Shown here: one piece after another, positions 17,852 through 26,566 of the stretch | Position numbering within the stretch: position 1 is the first letter of the stretch | How the letters are laid out: each line of letters opens with the position of its first letter | Assembly (NCBI GenBank): GCA_903886275.1 | Contig: CAISLN010000005.1 | Location: 1-39,321 of the forward strand | Origin: an uncultured beta proteobacterium | GTDB lineage: Bacteria > Pseudomonadota > Gammaproteobacteria > Burkholderiales > Burkholderiaceae_C | Length of the DNA stretch: 39,321 nucleotides | Reading direction: 5' to 3' | Position numbers and translations under genes: made by a program | The notes under the pieces: generated by a model | What the model saw: the letters and a program-made list of their open reading frames with translations, nothing else | What the model was told of the DNA's origin: nothing | The model's database searches: none

Positions 17852-18436
17852 TCAGTGCGTAACGTTGTCACGCTTGACCACCTTGACAGCAGTCAGAATC
17901 AAAATTTTCAGATCCAACCAGAGCGACTGCCTTTCGAGATAGTCCCGGTCCAGCGCAACTTTTTGTGGGATGGGAATTTCGTCGCGCCCATTGATTTGCG
18001 CCCAACCGGTCAAGCCAGGCACCAACAGTTGCACATTCGCTTCGGTGCGCAGGGCAATCAGGTCGTGCTGGTTGAACAGCGCAGGCCGAGGGCCCACAAA
18101 GCTCATGTCGCCTTTGAGAATGCTCAGCAGTTGGGGCAACTCGTCCAGACTGCTCTTGCGCAAGAAGCCACCAATGGGGGTGAGGTACTGCCCAGGGTTG
18201 GTCAGCAGATGGGTGGCCACGGCCGGCGTATGGATCCGCATGCTGCGGAACTTGGGCATTTTGAAAATCACGTTGTTGCGGCCCACCCGATCAGACCAAT
18301 ACAGGGCGGGGCCCGCAGAGGTCAGGCGCACTGCTAAATAGACAACCACCATCGGAAATAAACAAACCAACCCCACCAAAATCGCCACCAACAAATCAAA
18401 TCCGCGCTTAATGATACTTGAACTAAAATACTTCAT
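17852..18436 (-). CDS. PglC-like initiating sugar-1-phosphate transferase
   Basis: A 194-residue monotopic phosphoglycosyl transferase of the bacterial sugar transferase family. It has one N-terminal membrane segment (FDLLVAILVGLVCLFPMVVV), then the catalytic core VRLTSAGPALYWSDRVGRNN, PKFRSMR, LRKSSLDELPQLLSIL, GDMSFVGPRPAL and GLTGWAQINGRDE. It would move a sugar-1-phosphate from a UDP-sugar, likely the CapD product or its derivative, to undecaprenyl phosphate. Its small size fits the PglC/WecP class without the extra helices of WbaP. ATG 18436 is preferred; a TTG at 18454 is also in frame. It lies at the edge of the low-GC block. Confidence 0.9.
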   Translation of the reverse strand: MKYFSSSIIKRGFDLLVAILVGLVCLFPMVVVYLAVRLTSAGPALYWSDRVGRNNVIFKMPKFRSMRIHTPAVATHLLTNPGQYLTPIGGFLRKSSLDELPQLLSILKGDMSFVGPRPALFNQHDLIALRTEANVQLLVPGLTGWAQINGRDEIPIPQKVALDRDYLERQSLWLDLKILILTAVKVVKRDNVTH

Positions 18437-18457
18437 GAAATTCAACCCAATCAAACA

Positions 18458-19564
18458 CTAAATAATGTAGAAATTAAAAATGCAAGTGATAAAAACAACC
18501 GGCATTAAATAATTACTTCTTCCGCTAAATATGGATGCAACCATAAAGCAAATCAATGGGAAGATATATCGCGGCTGAATATTTAAACCAAAAGACAGCA
18601 TTAGAATCTGCATTAGCAAAATAAAATCTAAATCGTTTTCTAAGAATTTTGCCACATTTTCGCGAGTTAAAATTTTTCCAAAATATCCAACAATTACCAG
18701 TCCAAGTAAAAAGTATCCGAAATTCAAAAATATGAATTTTCCGCCTAGCTCAAAAACGGGATTAAACAAAGCAAATGACAATATCGTGTAATACAATCGC
18801 GCTAAAAAATCCGCATGAATGACAACCCCACTACCCCTCAGTATTTCAACCGTATCAAGACTCCTTTTCATTGCAGAGTCCCCATACCCTAGCACTTCAA
18901 CGGGCATAAGAATAAATACAAGAATCGCAGTCAAAATGACAAATGGACGCATCCATTTGTGCACACCAGCAGTTAAGAAGCACAATAAAAATGTACCACT
19001 GGCAATCCAAAAGTAGCCATCACGCACCCAGTAAATTGGCAACAAAAAGAGAAATGCCGCAACAAAATTGTTCCTAACAAGAAGAAAATAAATTGCCACA
19101 TTTAGTAATGCAAATATCGGAATTTCCTTATTTGGAAAATCAAATACAGCCAATACATAGGGATTAAAACAAAAGCAAGCGAATATAACTGCAATAGCCA
19201 CATTACTGAAGTCGTCGCAAACCGAACATATTACCTTGGAAAAAGATACGGCTGCAACGGCCAAGAGCAAAAAATTGGTCAGTAAAAAATTCTTCGATAA
19301 CGCGATATAAGCAAATCCATAAATATACACCAAACCGGCATAAGTATTGTAATTTTCACCTTTAGAAACTTTTTTATCCAAAATATCTGACACAGTTGTC
19401 TTCAAGCTAACTGCGTCAGGCACTTCCAAACCGACCCACCCCATTTCAATGAGTGTACTTCTATTTAAAGCCATCACAAGTGATGCAAAAGCCGCAATAG
19501 AAACAACAAATACTACCAGTATCTGAAGATACTTACTACTTGCAGTTGAATTCAATTTGTACAT
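18458..19564 (-). CDS. Putative Wzy-type polysaccharide polymerase (low GC)
   Basis: A 368-residue polytopic membrane protein with about ten hydrophobic segments and almost no recognisable motif. It has a long loop in the first third (KGENYNTYAGLVYIYG) and a late NIQPRYIFPLICFMVAS segment, as in EpsG/Wzy-like polymerases with a conserved Arg near the last helices. The position between a Wzz gene and an initiating transferase, with no other polymerase in the locus, supports Wzy. Wzy proteins are too variable to be named by sequence alone. Base composition is strikingly AT-rich compared with the rest of the locus, so the gene was probably acquired separately. The start is assumed at ATG 19564. 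Confidence 0.65.
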   Translation of the reverse strand: MYKLNSTASSKYLQILVVFVVSIAAFASLVMALNRSTLIEMGWVGLEVPDAVSLKTTVSDILDKKVSKGENYNTYAGLVYIYGFAYIALSKNFLLTNFLLLAVAAVSFSKVICSVCDDFSNVAIAVIFACFCFNPYVLAVFDFPNKEIPIFALLNVAIYFLLVRNNFVAAFLFLLPIYWVRDGYFWIASGTFLLCFLTAGVHKWMRPFVILTAILVFILMPVEVLGYGDSAMKRSLDTVEILRGSGVVIHADFLARLYYTILSFALFNPVFELGGKFIFLNFGYFLLGLVIVGYFGKILTRENVAKFLENDLDFILLMQILMLSFGLNIQPRYIFPLICFMVASIFSGRSNYLMPVVFITCIFNFYII

Positions 19565-19699
19565 TGATGCATATAAGACCAATGGTCAAAACCAGAAAAG
19601 CTAACCAATTTAAAAAACCAATGAAATTGCATTCAATTTTTGGGCTTTTGGCGTAATAGAAACCGCTGTGATCGGTCACGCTAAAACTCTTGTAGCGGC

Positions 19700-20542
19700 T
19701 CACCGCAACCCAATCGCAGATTTTATTAATGCTTGTTTTTTTGCATTCAGCGGATTTTTAGAAGAATTATGCCACATCCTTCTGATCAACAGGATACCCA
19801 TTAATGCAATGAATAACAAAAAATACATCCGAAGAGCAAGTTAAACCCGACCTCTCGCATCTGGATCAACAGGAAGTGTAGATGCTTGCAAAACTTCCAA
19901 GCGGCTTACACCTTGCAATTCTTTATAAATACTCAATAAATCACTGAGATATTTAATTTGCATTTCTGACATTGACTCCAGCAATGCAGCAGCATTATTC
20001 AAAGAAAGATTATTATGCGCCGTCACTCGTCCACTTGATTTAATTGAATTAATTGCAGTACTAACAGCGTCCAATCCAGCCTTGGTATAGGCAAGTCGCT
20101 GCTCCAATTCAGCACGCGCCAAATCTCCAAAAACGTCACTTCGTTTCCATTCTTCAAATACAGCGTTCGACAAATTTTGAGATTGCTTAGGATCGTCTGT
20201 AGTGACCCTCAATGTCAAAAGTTTATCTTTTCCCATATCGAATTTTAAATATTCTTTTGTTTTGTTCCGTGCCTGCAGTTTCGACAAGCCATTAAATGGC
20301 GGAAACGTACTGGCTACCCTGTCCAAAATTAGTTGAGATTCCATCCGCTCCAATGCAAGAGGACTTCCTGGACCAGTAACAGAAAATACCGATTCACTCG
20401 TGAATGTTTGCGGGGAAAGTAAACCTGAAAAGATAACTAGCAGCACTACAACAGTAGGCGCAAAAAGCAATAGTTTGAAATTTTCAGCCACGAGCAGCAA
20501 CAAGTCCAAGTAACTAATTTCTTGATTTTTTTCAGTCACCAT
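19700..20542 (-). pseudogene. Second Wzz gene with an in-frame TAA before the last membrane helix
   Basis: ATG 20542 has AAGGA 7 bases upstream and opens a Wzz-type protein: ISYLDLLLLVAENFKLLLF, a first membrane helix, then a periplasmic coiled-coil region. Translation stops at TAA 19841-19843 after LPVDPDARGRV, exactly where Wzz proteins approach their second helix. The same frame continues without further stops as LALRMYFLLFIALMGILLIR, a clear membrane helix, followed by a basic tail, and ends at TGA 19700-19702. The full protein would be about 280 residues. As written, a 233-residue protein anchored at one end only would be made. A sequencing error, a real nonsense mutation or stop readthrough are possible. 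Codon use is AT-rich, as in the neighbouring polymerase gene. Confidence 0.85.
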
Positions 20543-20690
20543 TTTCCAATCCTTTAAAAAATTAAATTTATCGGCCTCGCGCTCACCGAATTTTTACTAT
20601 CCCAATAACCTTAATATTTTAAAATCTCCTCCTCGCACTCAAAGAGTGGACTTACGCAAAGTGTTGCTGAAATTTTGCATTGGGAAAAAT
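20543..20690 (-). promoter_or_regulatory. AT-rich junction and possible internal promoter upstream of the second wzz
   Basis: Between the epimerase stub and wzz lies a short AT-rich stretch with TTTAAAATATTAAGG near 20610. It could serve as a -10 region for a sub-operon wzz-wzy-pglC-capD, but no convincing -35 partner at good spacing was found. The part at 20629-20690 belongs to neither flanking gene and may be a mobile-element end or foreign joint. Confidence 0.3.
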
Positions 20691-20819
20691 GCCAACAGCG
20701 ACCAAGCCCGGTCCGTTATCTTTTCTGACCGCTTATAGCAGGCTGTGGCAGGACGCAATGAACACGTCGCAGAGGGCGCCGCCCGCAAAACCATTGGCGC
20801 CAATGACACAGATCTTCAT
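20691..20819 (-). pseudogene. Stub of an NAD-dependent sugar epimerase/dehydratase gene
   Basis: ATG 20819 overlaps the stop of the upstream glycosyltransferase (ATGA). The frame reads MKICVIGANGFAGGALCDVF, the dinucleotide-binding start of an extended SDR epimerase, and hits TAA at 20733. Past the stop the same frame goes on as AVRKDNGPGLVAVG, again epimerase-like (compare the usual GAVRxxxGPGxVAVGD), up to about 20691, where homology-like sequence ends. So only about 40 of the expected 300 or so residues remain, with one nonsense codon. In related EPS loci an epimerase typically stands between a GT4 gene and the PglC gene, which is where this stub is. Confidence 0.75.
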
Positions 20820-21949
20820 GGCTGCGTTGTCCCCAACTGCGCATAGACCGCCATGGTCTCGGCAATGACGCGTTCGGACGAGAAATCGGTCTCGGCGCGC
20901 AGGCGGCCCTTTTGCCCCATGGCCATTCGCAAGCCCGGGTTGTCGATGAGCTTTTGCACCGCGGCAGCCAGTGGAGCGACTTCTTTGACCGGAACGAGGT
21001 AACCGTTAACGCCGTCTTCGACCACGTCGCGACAACCAATGGCGTCGGTAGTGACAATGGGCAGGCCGCAGGCAGCAGCTTCCAGCAGCGACTTAGGCAA
21101 GCCCTCGCGGTAAGAAGGCAGGCAGGCGATGTGCGCTTGTCTTAACGCTGCAGCAATATCGGCCTTCCAGCCCCACCACTCCACACCGCTTCGGCCGTTC
21201 CAGGAACGCAGGGTTTCTGCGGAAATGGATGCCGGGTTGCTGGGGTCACGGTCGCCCACCAACACAAAGCGAGCAGCTGTACCGGACGCATGCAACAGCT
21301 CTGCAGCGCCCAGAAACTCCATCACCCCCTTGTCGCGCAACATGCGCGCGATCAGCATGACCACAGGCACACCAGTGGGTTCGGGATGCGGCTGAAAAGC
21401 CTTGAGGTCGATACCGGCGCCGCGGATCAGCACCGTGTCTTCCGATCTGGCTACGCCGGAATGTACGAATGTGTTGAGGTCTGTTGCGTTTTCAAAAATG
21501 ACGCGGCTGCCCTTGGGGTTGAGCAACAGGCGATACGCCAGCTTAATAAGTGGACGCAAAATTTTCGCCTTGGTATCCGACGATGAAAAGACGTAGCCCA
21601 TCCCAATCGGCGCGTTGACCACCGCCCTGATGCCCAACAAGCGGGCCACCGCAGTGCCGTAAAAGATATGCTTGGCGGAAGCGTGGTGGACGATGTCGGG
21701 CCGCTCCCGGGCATAAATGCGATACAGGGTTTGCATTAGCCACAATTCACGCAGCGGATTGACGCTGCGGCGCTCAAAGGCGATAGGGATCAGCTTCAGG
21801 CCCGCGTCGCGAATGCGCTGACCATGGCTTTTTTCGCGCGTCACGACGACCACTTCGTAGCCTGCAGCACGCGCTGCGACAGCCCGCTCAATGAAATGCG
21901 AACAGAAGAACCAATCTTCTGAAATGAAATAGAGAATTTTTTTAGTCAT
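20816..21949 (-). CDS. Glycosyltransferase family 4
   Basis: A 377-residue GT-B fold enzyme. The N-terminal domain opens with KKILYFISEDWFFCSHF and contains the DIVHHASAKHIFYG segment. The C-terminal nucleotide-sugar domain has VPVVMLIARMLRDKGVMEFL and the EX7E-type motif EGLPKSLLEAAACGLPIV. Retaining GT4 enzymes of this subgroup act late in EPS repeat-unit assembly at the cytoplasmic face; donor and acceptor cannot be told from sequence. The start codon overlaps the stop of the preceding GT2 gene (ATGA), and its own stop overlaps the start of the epimerase stub. Confidence 0.9.
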   Translation of the reverse strand: MTKKILYFISEDWFFCSHFIERAVAARAAGYEVVVVTREKSHGQRIRDAGLKLIPIAFERRSVNPLRELWLMQTLYRIYARERPDIVHHASAKHIFYGTAVARLLGIRAVVNAPIGMGYVFSSSDTKAKILRPLIKLAYRLLLNPKGSRVIFENATDLNTFVHSGVARSEDTVLIRGAGIDLKAFQPHPEPTGVPVVMLIARMLRDKGVMEFLGAAELLHASGTAARFVLVGDRDPSNPASISAETLRSWNGRSGVEWWGWKADIAAALRQAHIACLPSYREGLPKSLLEAAACGLPIVTTDAIGCRDVVEDGVNGYLVPVKEVAPLAAAVQKLIDNPGLRMAMGQKGRLRAETDFSSERVIAETMAVYAQLGTTQP

Positions 21950-22818
21950 GGGCTAGGGTGGCGGTATTGTGCCAAGCAGTGTTCAAGTTGCTGCTGGATA
22001 TCTTTATTCACCGGTTCGCCCATGCGGGCAAAAAATAACTTTTGCAGACCCGGAAGTGCGCACAGGCAATCCACGATCACCTTGAGCGCGGTGACGCCAA
22101 GAGCCAGCGCAGCGTTCTTCCACTCGCGGCGCTTGAAGAACAAACCCAGCTGAGCCGCCAAGAGCGCGCGCCTTGCCACCAGGGTGCGCTGGAGCTGAAA
22201 CGGCCCCTGCCGATAGGCCAGCAACACCTCTTCCAGACAGGCAAAGCGGCTGTCTTTGCAGCTGCGCAGCAGCAGCTCTTGGTCTTCGGCCCGCCTGACC
22301 TCGGGCAGGCGGTAGCTGTGGCGCTGGAACCAACTGCGCCGGCCCATCCAGCTGGGATGGGGGAGCGCAATGTTGCGCCAGGGCCGGGCACACAGGCGCT
22401 CGTGCGTCGCAGCGAAGGGAAGCAGGCCTATGGTTTCACCATCGCCCCTGAACACGACGGCGCGGCAGCCAACCAGGTCCACCTCGGGGTGCGCTTGCAG
22501 GTAGGCAAGCTGCTTTTCAAAGCGCTGGGGGAAGCTGATGTCGTCGGCATCCATGCGCGCAACGAACTGGCCTCTGGCCTGCGCAACGCCCTGGTTGAGC
22601 CGTATGGGCAGGCCACAGCGCTCTGCCCCCCCCAGGATGCGGATGCGGGGGTCGTTGAAGGCACGGGCCGTTTCCACCGACTGGTCGGTTGAGCCATCGT
22701 TCAGGAAGAGCAGCTCAAAGTCGCCGAAGGTCTGCGCAAGAATGGATTGCAGGGCCGGGCCCAACGCAGCGCCCCCATTGCAGCATGGCAGCAAAACGCT
22801 CAGTAGCGGGTCAGTCAT
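21946..22818 (-). CDS. Glycosyltransferase family 2
   Basis: A 290-residue GT-A fold enzyme. It opens PLLSVLLPCCNGGAALGPAL, carries LLFLNDGSTDQSVE and has the metal-binding region ARMDADDISFPQRF, then HPSWMGRRSWF and EDQELLLRS in the acceptor half. It would add a sugar to the lipid-linked EPS unit from a nucleotide donor, with inversion. The C-terminus has a hydrophobic stretch (NAALALGVTALKVIVDCL) that may bind the membrane. ATG 22818 lies 8 bp inside the upstream glycosyltransferase gene, so the genes are coupled. Confidence 0.9.
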   Translation of the reverse strand: MTDPLLSVLLPCCNGGAALGPALQSILAQTFGDFELLFLNDGSTDQSVETARAFNDPRIRILGGAERCGLPIRLNQGVAQARGQFVARMDADDISFPQRFEKQLAYLQAHPEVDLVGCRAVVFRGDGETIGLLPFAATHERLCARPWRNIALPHPSWMGRRSWFQRHSYRLPEVRRAEDQELLLRSCKDSRFACLEEVLLAYRQGPFQLQRTLVARRALLAAQLGLFFKRREWKNAALALGVTALKVIVDCLCALPGLQKLFFARMGEPVNKDIQQQLEHCLAQYRHPSP

Positions 22819-24052
22819 GGGCGGCCTCCGAGGGGGGGTTGGTGGGCGCGCTGCCGAGCAATATCCGCTCATAGGCGTCGGCAATATGGGCCCAAGAAAA
22901 TCCGCCTTCTAAAAAGGCCTTGCGGCCTTTATCACCCAGGCTGGCACGCCTTTGCGGATCTGACATTAAAGCCTCCATGGCGGTTGCCAAATCTTGCGGC
23001 TTGGGCTTCAAGTAGCCACTGCGCGACACCGGCGCGGGGCACACCACGCCCCCACCGGTCCAGCGCACAATTTCGACTGCGTTGCCGGCCGGTGTGCTCA
23101 GAAAAGGGGTGCCGGCAGCGGCTGCTTCAAATAGCACCAGGGGCGAATATTCCACATGGGACGCAAAGACAAACAGGTCGCTGGCCTTGAAGGCCTGCAC
23201 CACATCGGCCCGTGATAGATCGGTCAGGATCACCCGCTTGGCGCCGTCTTGGCGGCTGTTGATGCGGAGCACCAGCGCAGTCAGGGTGGGGCGCCCCATT
23301 GCCAGTTCGCGCAGTCGCTGCCAGGTCCGCCCCAGGCGCGACCGCCGTGGCACATTGCCATTGAGCAACAGGGTTGCAGGGCGATCAAAACTTGCCAGCT
23401 CGAAGGCACGCGCCACTTCCCAATGCCCCTTGATGCCGGTGATGGAGCCCACCGTCAGGAGCAGGTAATTGTCGGGCGCAATGCCCAGCCTGGCAGGCAG
23501 GTCGGTGGCCTTGGTATCGGCGAATTCACGCTCATCCGCGCCATTGGGCAACACATGGATGTGGCCCAGTCCATGGGCCTGTGCCAGGCGGATGTCACGG
23601 TAGTCGCTGGCATAAAAAATCAGCGCATCGCACTGTGCAAGCCACTGTGGCATCTGCGCAAAATAGGACTTGTAAACGCGTTGGTACAGGCCAGAAAAGC
23701 CGCAGGGAATGAAAACCTTGCGTGCCCGAATGGTGGGTAACAAATCTACCAGGGCATCAAAGGTCCACTGCTGTGCGGCCTTGATACAGATGGCATCAAA
23801 TGCGCCTTCGAGCACAAAACGTCGGTATGCGTCCACGGGGCCAGACATACCGCGCGACCAGTTTCCTGCGATGGCAAACGACACCACGCGCACACCATTG
23901 CGCACCTCGTCGGCAGGCCTTTGTGCATGCGCGCTGGTGGCCACGGTCACTTGGTGGCCCTTGGCTGCAAGCCGCTCGGCAATCTGGCGCATGACCTCTT
24001 GCACGCCGCCCACACTGGGCGGGTAGTTTTCGCAACAGAGCAAAAATCTCAC
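22811..24052 (-). CDS. Glycosyltransferase family 4
   Basis: A 413-residue GT-B enzyme. It opens with the typical MRFLLCCENYPPSVGGVQEV, the Gly-rich acceptor loop of GT4 proteins. The donor-binding half shows LLTVGSITGIKGHWEVARAF, ILTDLSRADVVQAFKASDLF and the Glu pair in SPLVLFEAAAAGTPFL. The GTG start at 24052 overlaps the upstream stop as GTGA, giving a far more typical N-terminus than the longer frame. Donor sugar unknown. A linker around AMGRPTLTALVLRINSRQDG is a little longer than usual. Confidence 0.9.
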   Translation of the reverse strand: MRFLLCCENYPPSVGGVQEVMRQIAERLAAKGHQVTVATSAHAQRPADEVRNGVRVVSFAIAGNWSRGMSGPVDAYRRFVLEGAFDAICIKAAQQWTFDALVDLLPTIRARKVFIPCGFSGLYQRVYKSYFAQMPQWLAQCDALIFYASDYRDIRLAQAHGLGHIHVLPNGADEREFADTKATDLPARLGIAPDNYLLLTVGSITGIKGHWEVARAFELASFDRPATLLLNGNVPRRSRLGRTWQRLRELAMGRPTLTALVLRINSRQDGAKRVILTDLSRADVVQAFKASDLFVFASHVEYSPLVLFEAAAAGTPFLSTPAGNAVEIVRWTGGGVVCPAPVSRSGYLKPKPQDLATAMEALMSDPQRRASLGDKGRKAFLEGGFSWAHIADAYERILLGSAPTNPPSEAAHD

Positions 24053-24945
24053 TGCGTTTTCCTTCGCTTCCAATGTGAAGACAGGAGCTTCAATAGGCGG
24101 CGCACCGGCCTGCGAAAACCCGGCAGGGGCCTTGCCAATTGCAGATGGGCAATGGCATCGTCGTACTTTTCAAACCGCAGGTACAAGCTGCCCATCCGGT
24201 CATGAAAGCAGGCTTGCGCAAGGTGCAGCAGATCAGGCGGTAGCAGCGCCATGTGCCTTTGGTGCAGGGCAATCTCTCGGTCAACCCACTTGCTGGAAAT
24301 CGTACTGATGTTGTCGGCGCCGACCCAGTAGTTACCCAGCACCTCATCCACAAACTTGAAACGCATGCCCGCCTCGGCCAGCCGCAACCACAGGTCAAAG
24401 TCTTCGACTAGCGCACGGTCCTCGCAGAAACCCCCCATCCGATCGAACGCGGCCTTGCGAACCATGGCTGCCGAATTGGCGATCGGGTTGCCGGTCACTA
24501 TCATTTGCCGCAGCAACCCGCCTTCAAAGGCATCACCCACGCACGGCCTCTGCTCGCCCTGCTGCTCGGCACCCTGGGCGTGTACGACACGCAGACGGCA
24601 ATAGACCACGTCGCAGGAATCAGCGAGCTGTAGTTGCATGCGCTCGATGTATTTCGGGTCCCACCAGTCATCGGAATCCAGCAGTGCAATCCAATCGCCA
24701 CGGGCAGCGGCGACGGCGGCATTGCGCGGGCGCGCGGGCCCACCCGAGTTGGGAATGCGCACATACTGGATGGCAAGTTGCGCATTGAAGGGCGACAAGA
24801 CCGCAGGAATATCTTCCGAGGAACCGTCGTCACAAACCACCACATCAAACTCTTTTTCCGTCTGCAGCGCCAAGGACTCCAAGACCCGACGCAACTCGGC
24901 GCTGCGGTTATATACCGGAATCACCACGGACAGAGATGGCTTCAC
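24049..24945 (-). CDS. Glycosyltransferase family 2
   Basis: A 298-residue GT-A enzyme starting KPSLSVVIPVYNRSAELRRV. It has VVCDDGSSEDIPAVL, the DXD region ALLDSDDWWDPKYIE and the acceptor-side EDFDLWLRLAEAG. The GTG start at 24945 overlaps the fucosyltransferase stop as GTGA. The C-terminal 60 residues are basic and helical (FRRPVRRLLKLLSSHWKRRK) and probably lie on the membrane surface. It is one of four GT2/GT4 genes that follow the fucosyltransferase without gaps. Confidence 0.9.
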   Translation of the reverse strand: MKPSLSVVIPVYNRSAELRRVLESLALQTEKEFDVVVCDDGSSEDIPAVLSPFNAQLAIQYVRIPNSGGPARPRNAAVAAARGDWIALLDSDDWWDPKYIERMQLQLADSCDVVYCRLRVVHAQGAEQQGEQRPCVGDAFEGGLLRQMIVTGNPIANSAAMVRKAAFDRMGGFCEDRALVEDFDLWLRLAEAGMRFKFVDEVLGNYWVGADNISTISSKWVDREIALHQRHMALLPPDLLHLAQACFHDRMGSLYLRFEKYDDAIAHLQLARPLPGFRRPVRRLLKLLSSHWKRRKTQ

Positions 24946-25805
24946 AGGCGGGCCCAATCGGAAGGGGACAAGGAGGACGTATCGCGGTCATCGGCAAACC
25001 ATTGCTTGGGACACACGACCACTTTGCCTGGATCGGCATTGAGCCAGGCGCCCCACCAGCTAAAGCTGCTGTTGGCGGCAATATGGTGTTTGCAGAGTGA
25101 CATCAGGCGCAGATCCTGGAATGCACAGGGCGCAGCGTTGTGATCGACATAAGTGACTTCACCTGCCAGTAAAAGGTTTTCCCGCGTCCAGACCGGATCG
25201 TCTGAGAACACAAAGAAATGCGCCGGCTGCACCCGCTCCAGCATGTATTGCACCGCCCGGCGGTAGTAATCCAGCCCGCACAGGCCATGCTGTGCCGCTG
25301 CGCTGTTGCTGACATAGTCGCCTCTGCGCACATGGATGGAGATGGACTGCGTGCTGCGCATCTGCTTCGCAATTGCAGCGTCCTTTTCCCCCATCGCGCC
25401 CAAGGGATTCAAGTCCGCACGAATCGACGCTGCAATGCCCTCAAAATAACGATAGCTTTGCCAATAGCCGTCCACATAGCTGTCATTTGGTAGCTGCAAA
25501 AAAGCGGCATCGAATGCAAAACCTTTCTCACTAAAATGTTTCCAACGCCTTGGCAAAAATCCCAAGCGCCGGGTGATTCGCCCGCCGTGCAGACGGCACC
25601 AGAGGGACTCTGCCGCAGTGGCAACACGGGCTCTGACGGGGTAATGCACCAACTCGTAGCTGCGTGGCGTGTCAAGCTTGGGGGTATGGGTATACCAATA
25701 GGTATCCAACGCCAGCTCAGTCTGGTGCAGATCCGCCAACTGGCGAGCTGCAGCGTATTGAAACAACTGGTTTCCCAGGCCTCCGGATAGGCGCAAAAGA
25801 ATCAA
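24942..25805 (-). CDS. Alpha-1,2-fucosyltransferase (GT11)
   Basis: A 287-residue GT11 enzyme transferring L-fucose from GDP-fucose. Family motifs are clear: LSGGLGNQLFQYAAARQL at the N-terminus, SISIHVRRGDYV (GDP-fucose-binding HxRRGDY), FFVFSDDPVW, and ANSSFSWWGAWLN. The start is taken as TTG 25805, which overlaps the preceding stop as TTGA and places the first motif a few residues from the N-terminus as in other GT11 proteins; an upstream TTG at 25826 is less likely. The donor is supplied by Gmd and Fcl encoded at the head of the same locus, so terminal or branching fucose is expected in the polymer. Confidence 0.93.
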   Translation of the reverse strand: MILLRLSGGLGNQLFQYAAARQLADLHQTELALDTYWYTHTPKLDTPRSYELVHYPVRARVATAAESLWCRLHGGRITRRLGFLPRRWKHFSEKGFAFDAAFLQLPNDSYVDGYWQSYRYFEGIAASIRADLNPLGAMGEKDAAIAKQMRSTQSISIHVRRGDYVSNSAAAQHGLCGLDYYRRAVQYMLERVQPAHFFVFSDDPVWTRENLLLAGEVTYVDHNAAPCAFQDLRLMSLCKHHIAANSSFSWWGAWLNADPGKVVVCPKQWFADDRDTSSLSPSDWARL

Positions 25806-26566
25806 GATGCGAGCTTTCTCAACCAAAAGCAGCCACAGCCGTAGCGCTGTTGATCCGACAGTGCTTCTTTGGCATGGCGGACCAGGCCGAGCGGGCTGCC
25901 GTCATCAGGAATGAGTGCAAACTCAACCAGATCAAAACCTGGAAACATGCCGAGCACCTGGCGATAGGTGTAGATGCGGTGTGCATTGAACTGTATGCGC
26001 GCCTCACCGCCGATGGGAACCACGAACAGCAGTTGGCCACCCGGCGTAATAACCCGGCGCAGTTCTGCAACCGCCTTAAGGTCGCCGTCGTAATCAAGCG
26101 GGTCGCCGTACCGCGCCAGGCCCACATGCTCCACCACGTGCATGCAAGACAGCGAAGCCAAACTTTCGTCCGCAAAGTGCAGCTTTGTCAGATCGGCCTG
26201 GTTGCACTCCAATCCATCCAGCCCTAGTTGGGCCGGACGGTAGTCGTAAAACCGCATGGGCACAAAGGCCGATGCATTCGACACAAAGTAGAGCGAACTG
26301 GAAATGTCTACATGCAATGCCGGTTTGGACTCTGCCAGCACCCGGCTGGCCCACGCGGTATGAAACACATAGTGGCGGTCAAAACTGGTTTGAGATGTGG
26401 CGTCACCCCAGCACAACCAGCGGTCGCGCCAACGCAGTGCAAAGCGTGGATTGCTTGCGTGACCCAGAGCCAGAAACTGCCTTGGGAACAAGATGCGCTC
26501 CCGGCATGCCCAGTAGAGGCGACGCGTGACGCGTAGGAGACGCTGAAACCAACGCGCATTAATCAT
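25802..26566 (-). CDS. DUF268-family protein, methyltransferase-like
   Basis: A 254-residue protein. The middle carries the DUF268 signature: HVDISSSLYFVSNASAF, then SLSCMHVVEHVGLARYGDPL with a DGD triplet, a PGGQLLFVVPIGG strand and NAHRIYTYRQVLGMF. The layout resembles a class I SAM-dependent methyltransferase, but the family has no established reaction as far as I know. In EPS loci it is regularly found among glycosyltransferases, so a role in modifying a sugar or lipid-linked unit is likely. ATG 26566 overlaps the flippase stop by 8 bp. The N-terminal 50 residues are very basic and aromatic. Confidence 0.8.
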   Translation of the reverse strand: MINARWFQRLLRVTRRLYWACRERILFPRQFLALGHASNPRFALRWRDRWLCWGDATSQTSFDRHYVFHTAWASRVLAESKPALHVDISSSLYFVSNASAFVPMRFYDYRPAQLGLDGLECNQADLTKLHFADESLASLSCMHVVEHVGLARYGDPLDYDGDLKAVAELRRVITPGGQLLFVVPIGGEARIQFNAHRIYTYRQVLGMFPGFDLVEFALIPDDGSPLGLVRHAKEALSDQQRYGCGCFWLRKLAS

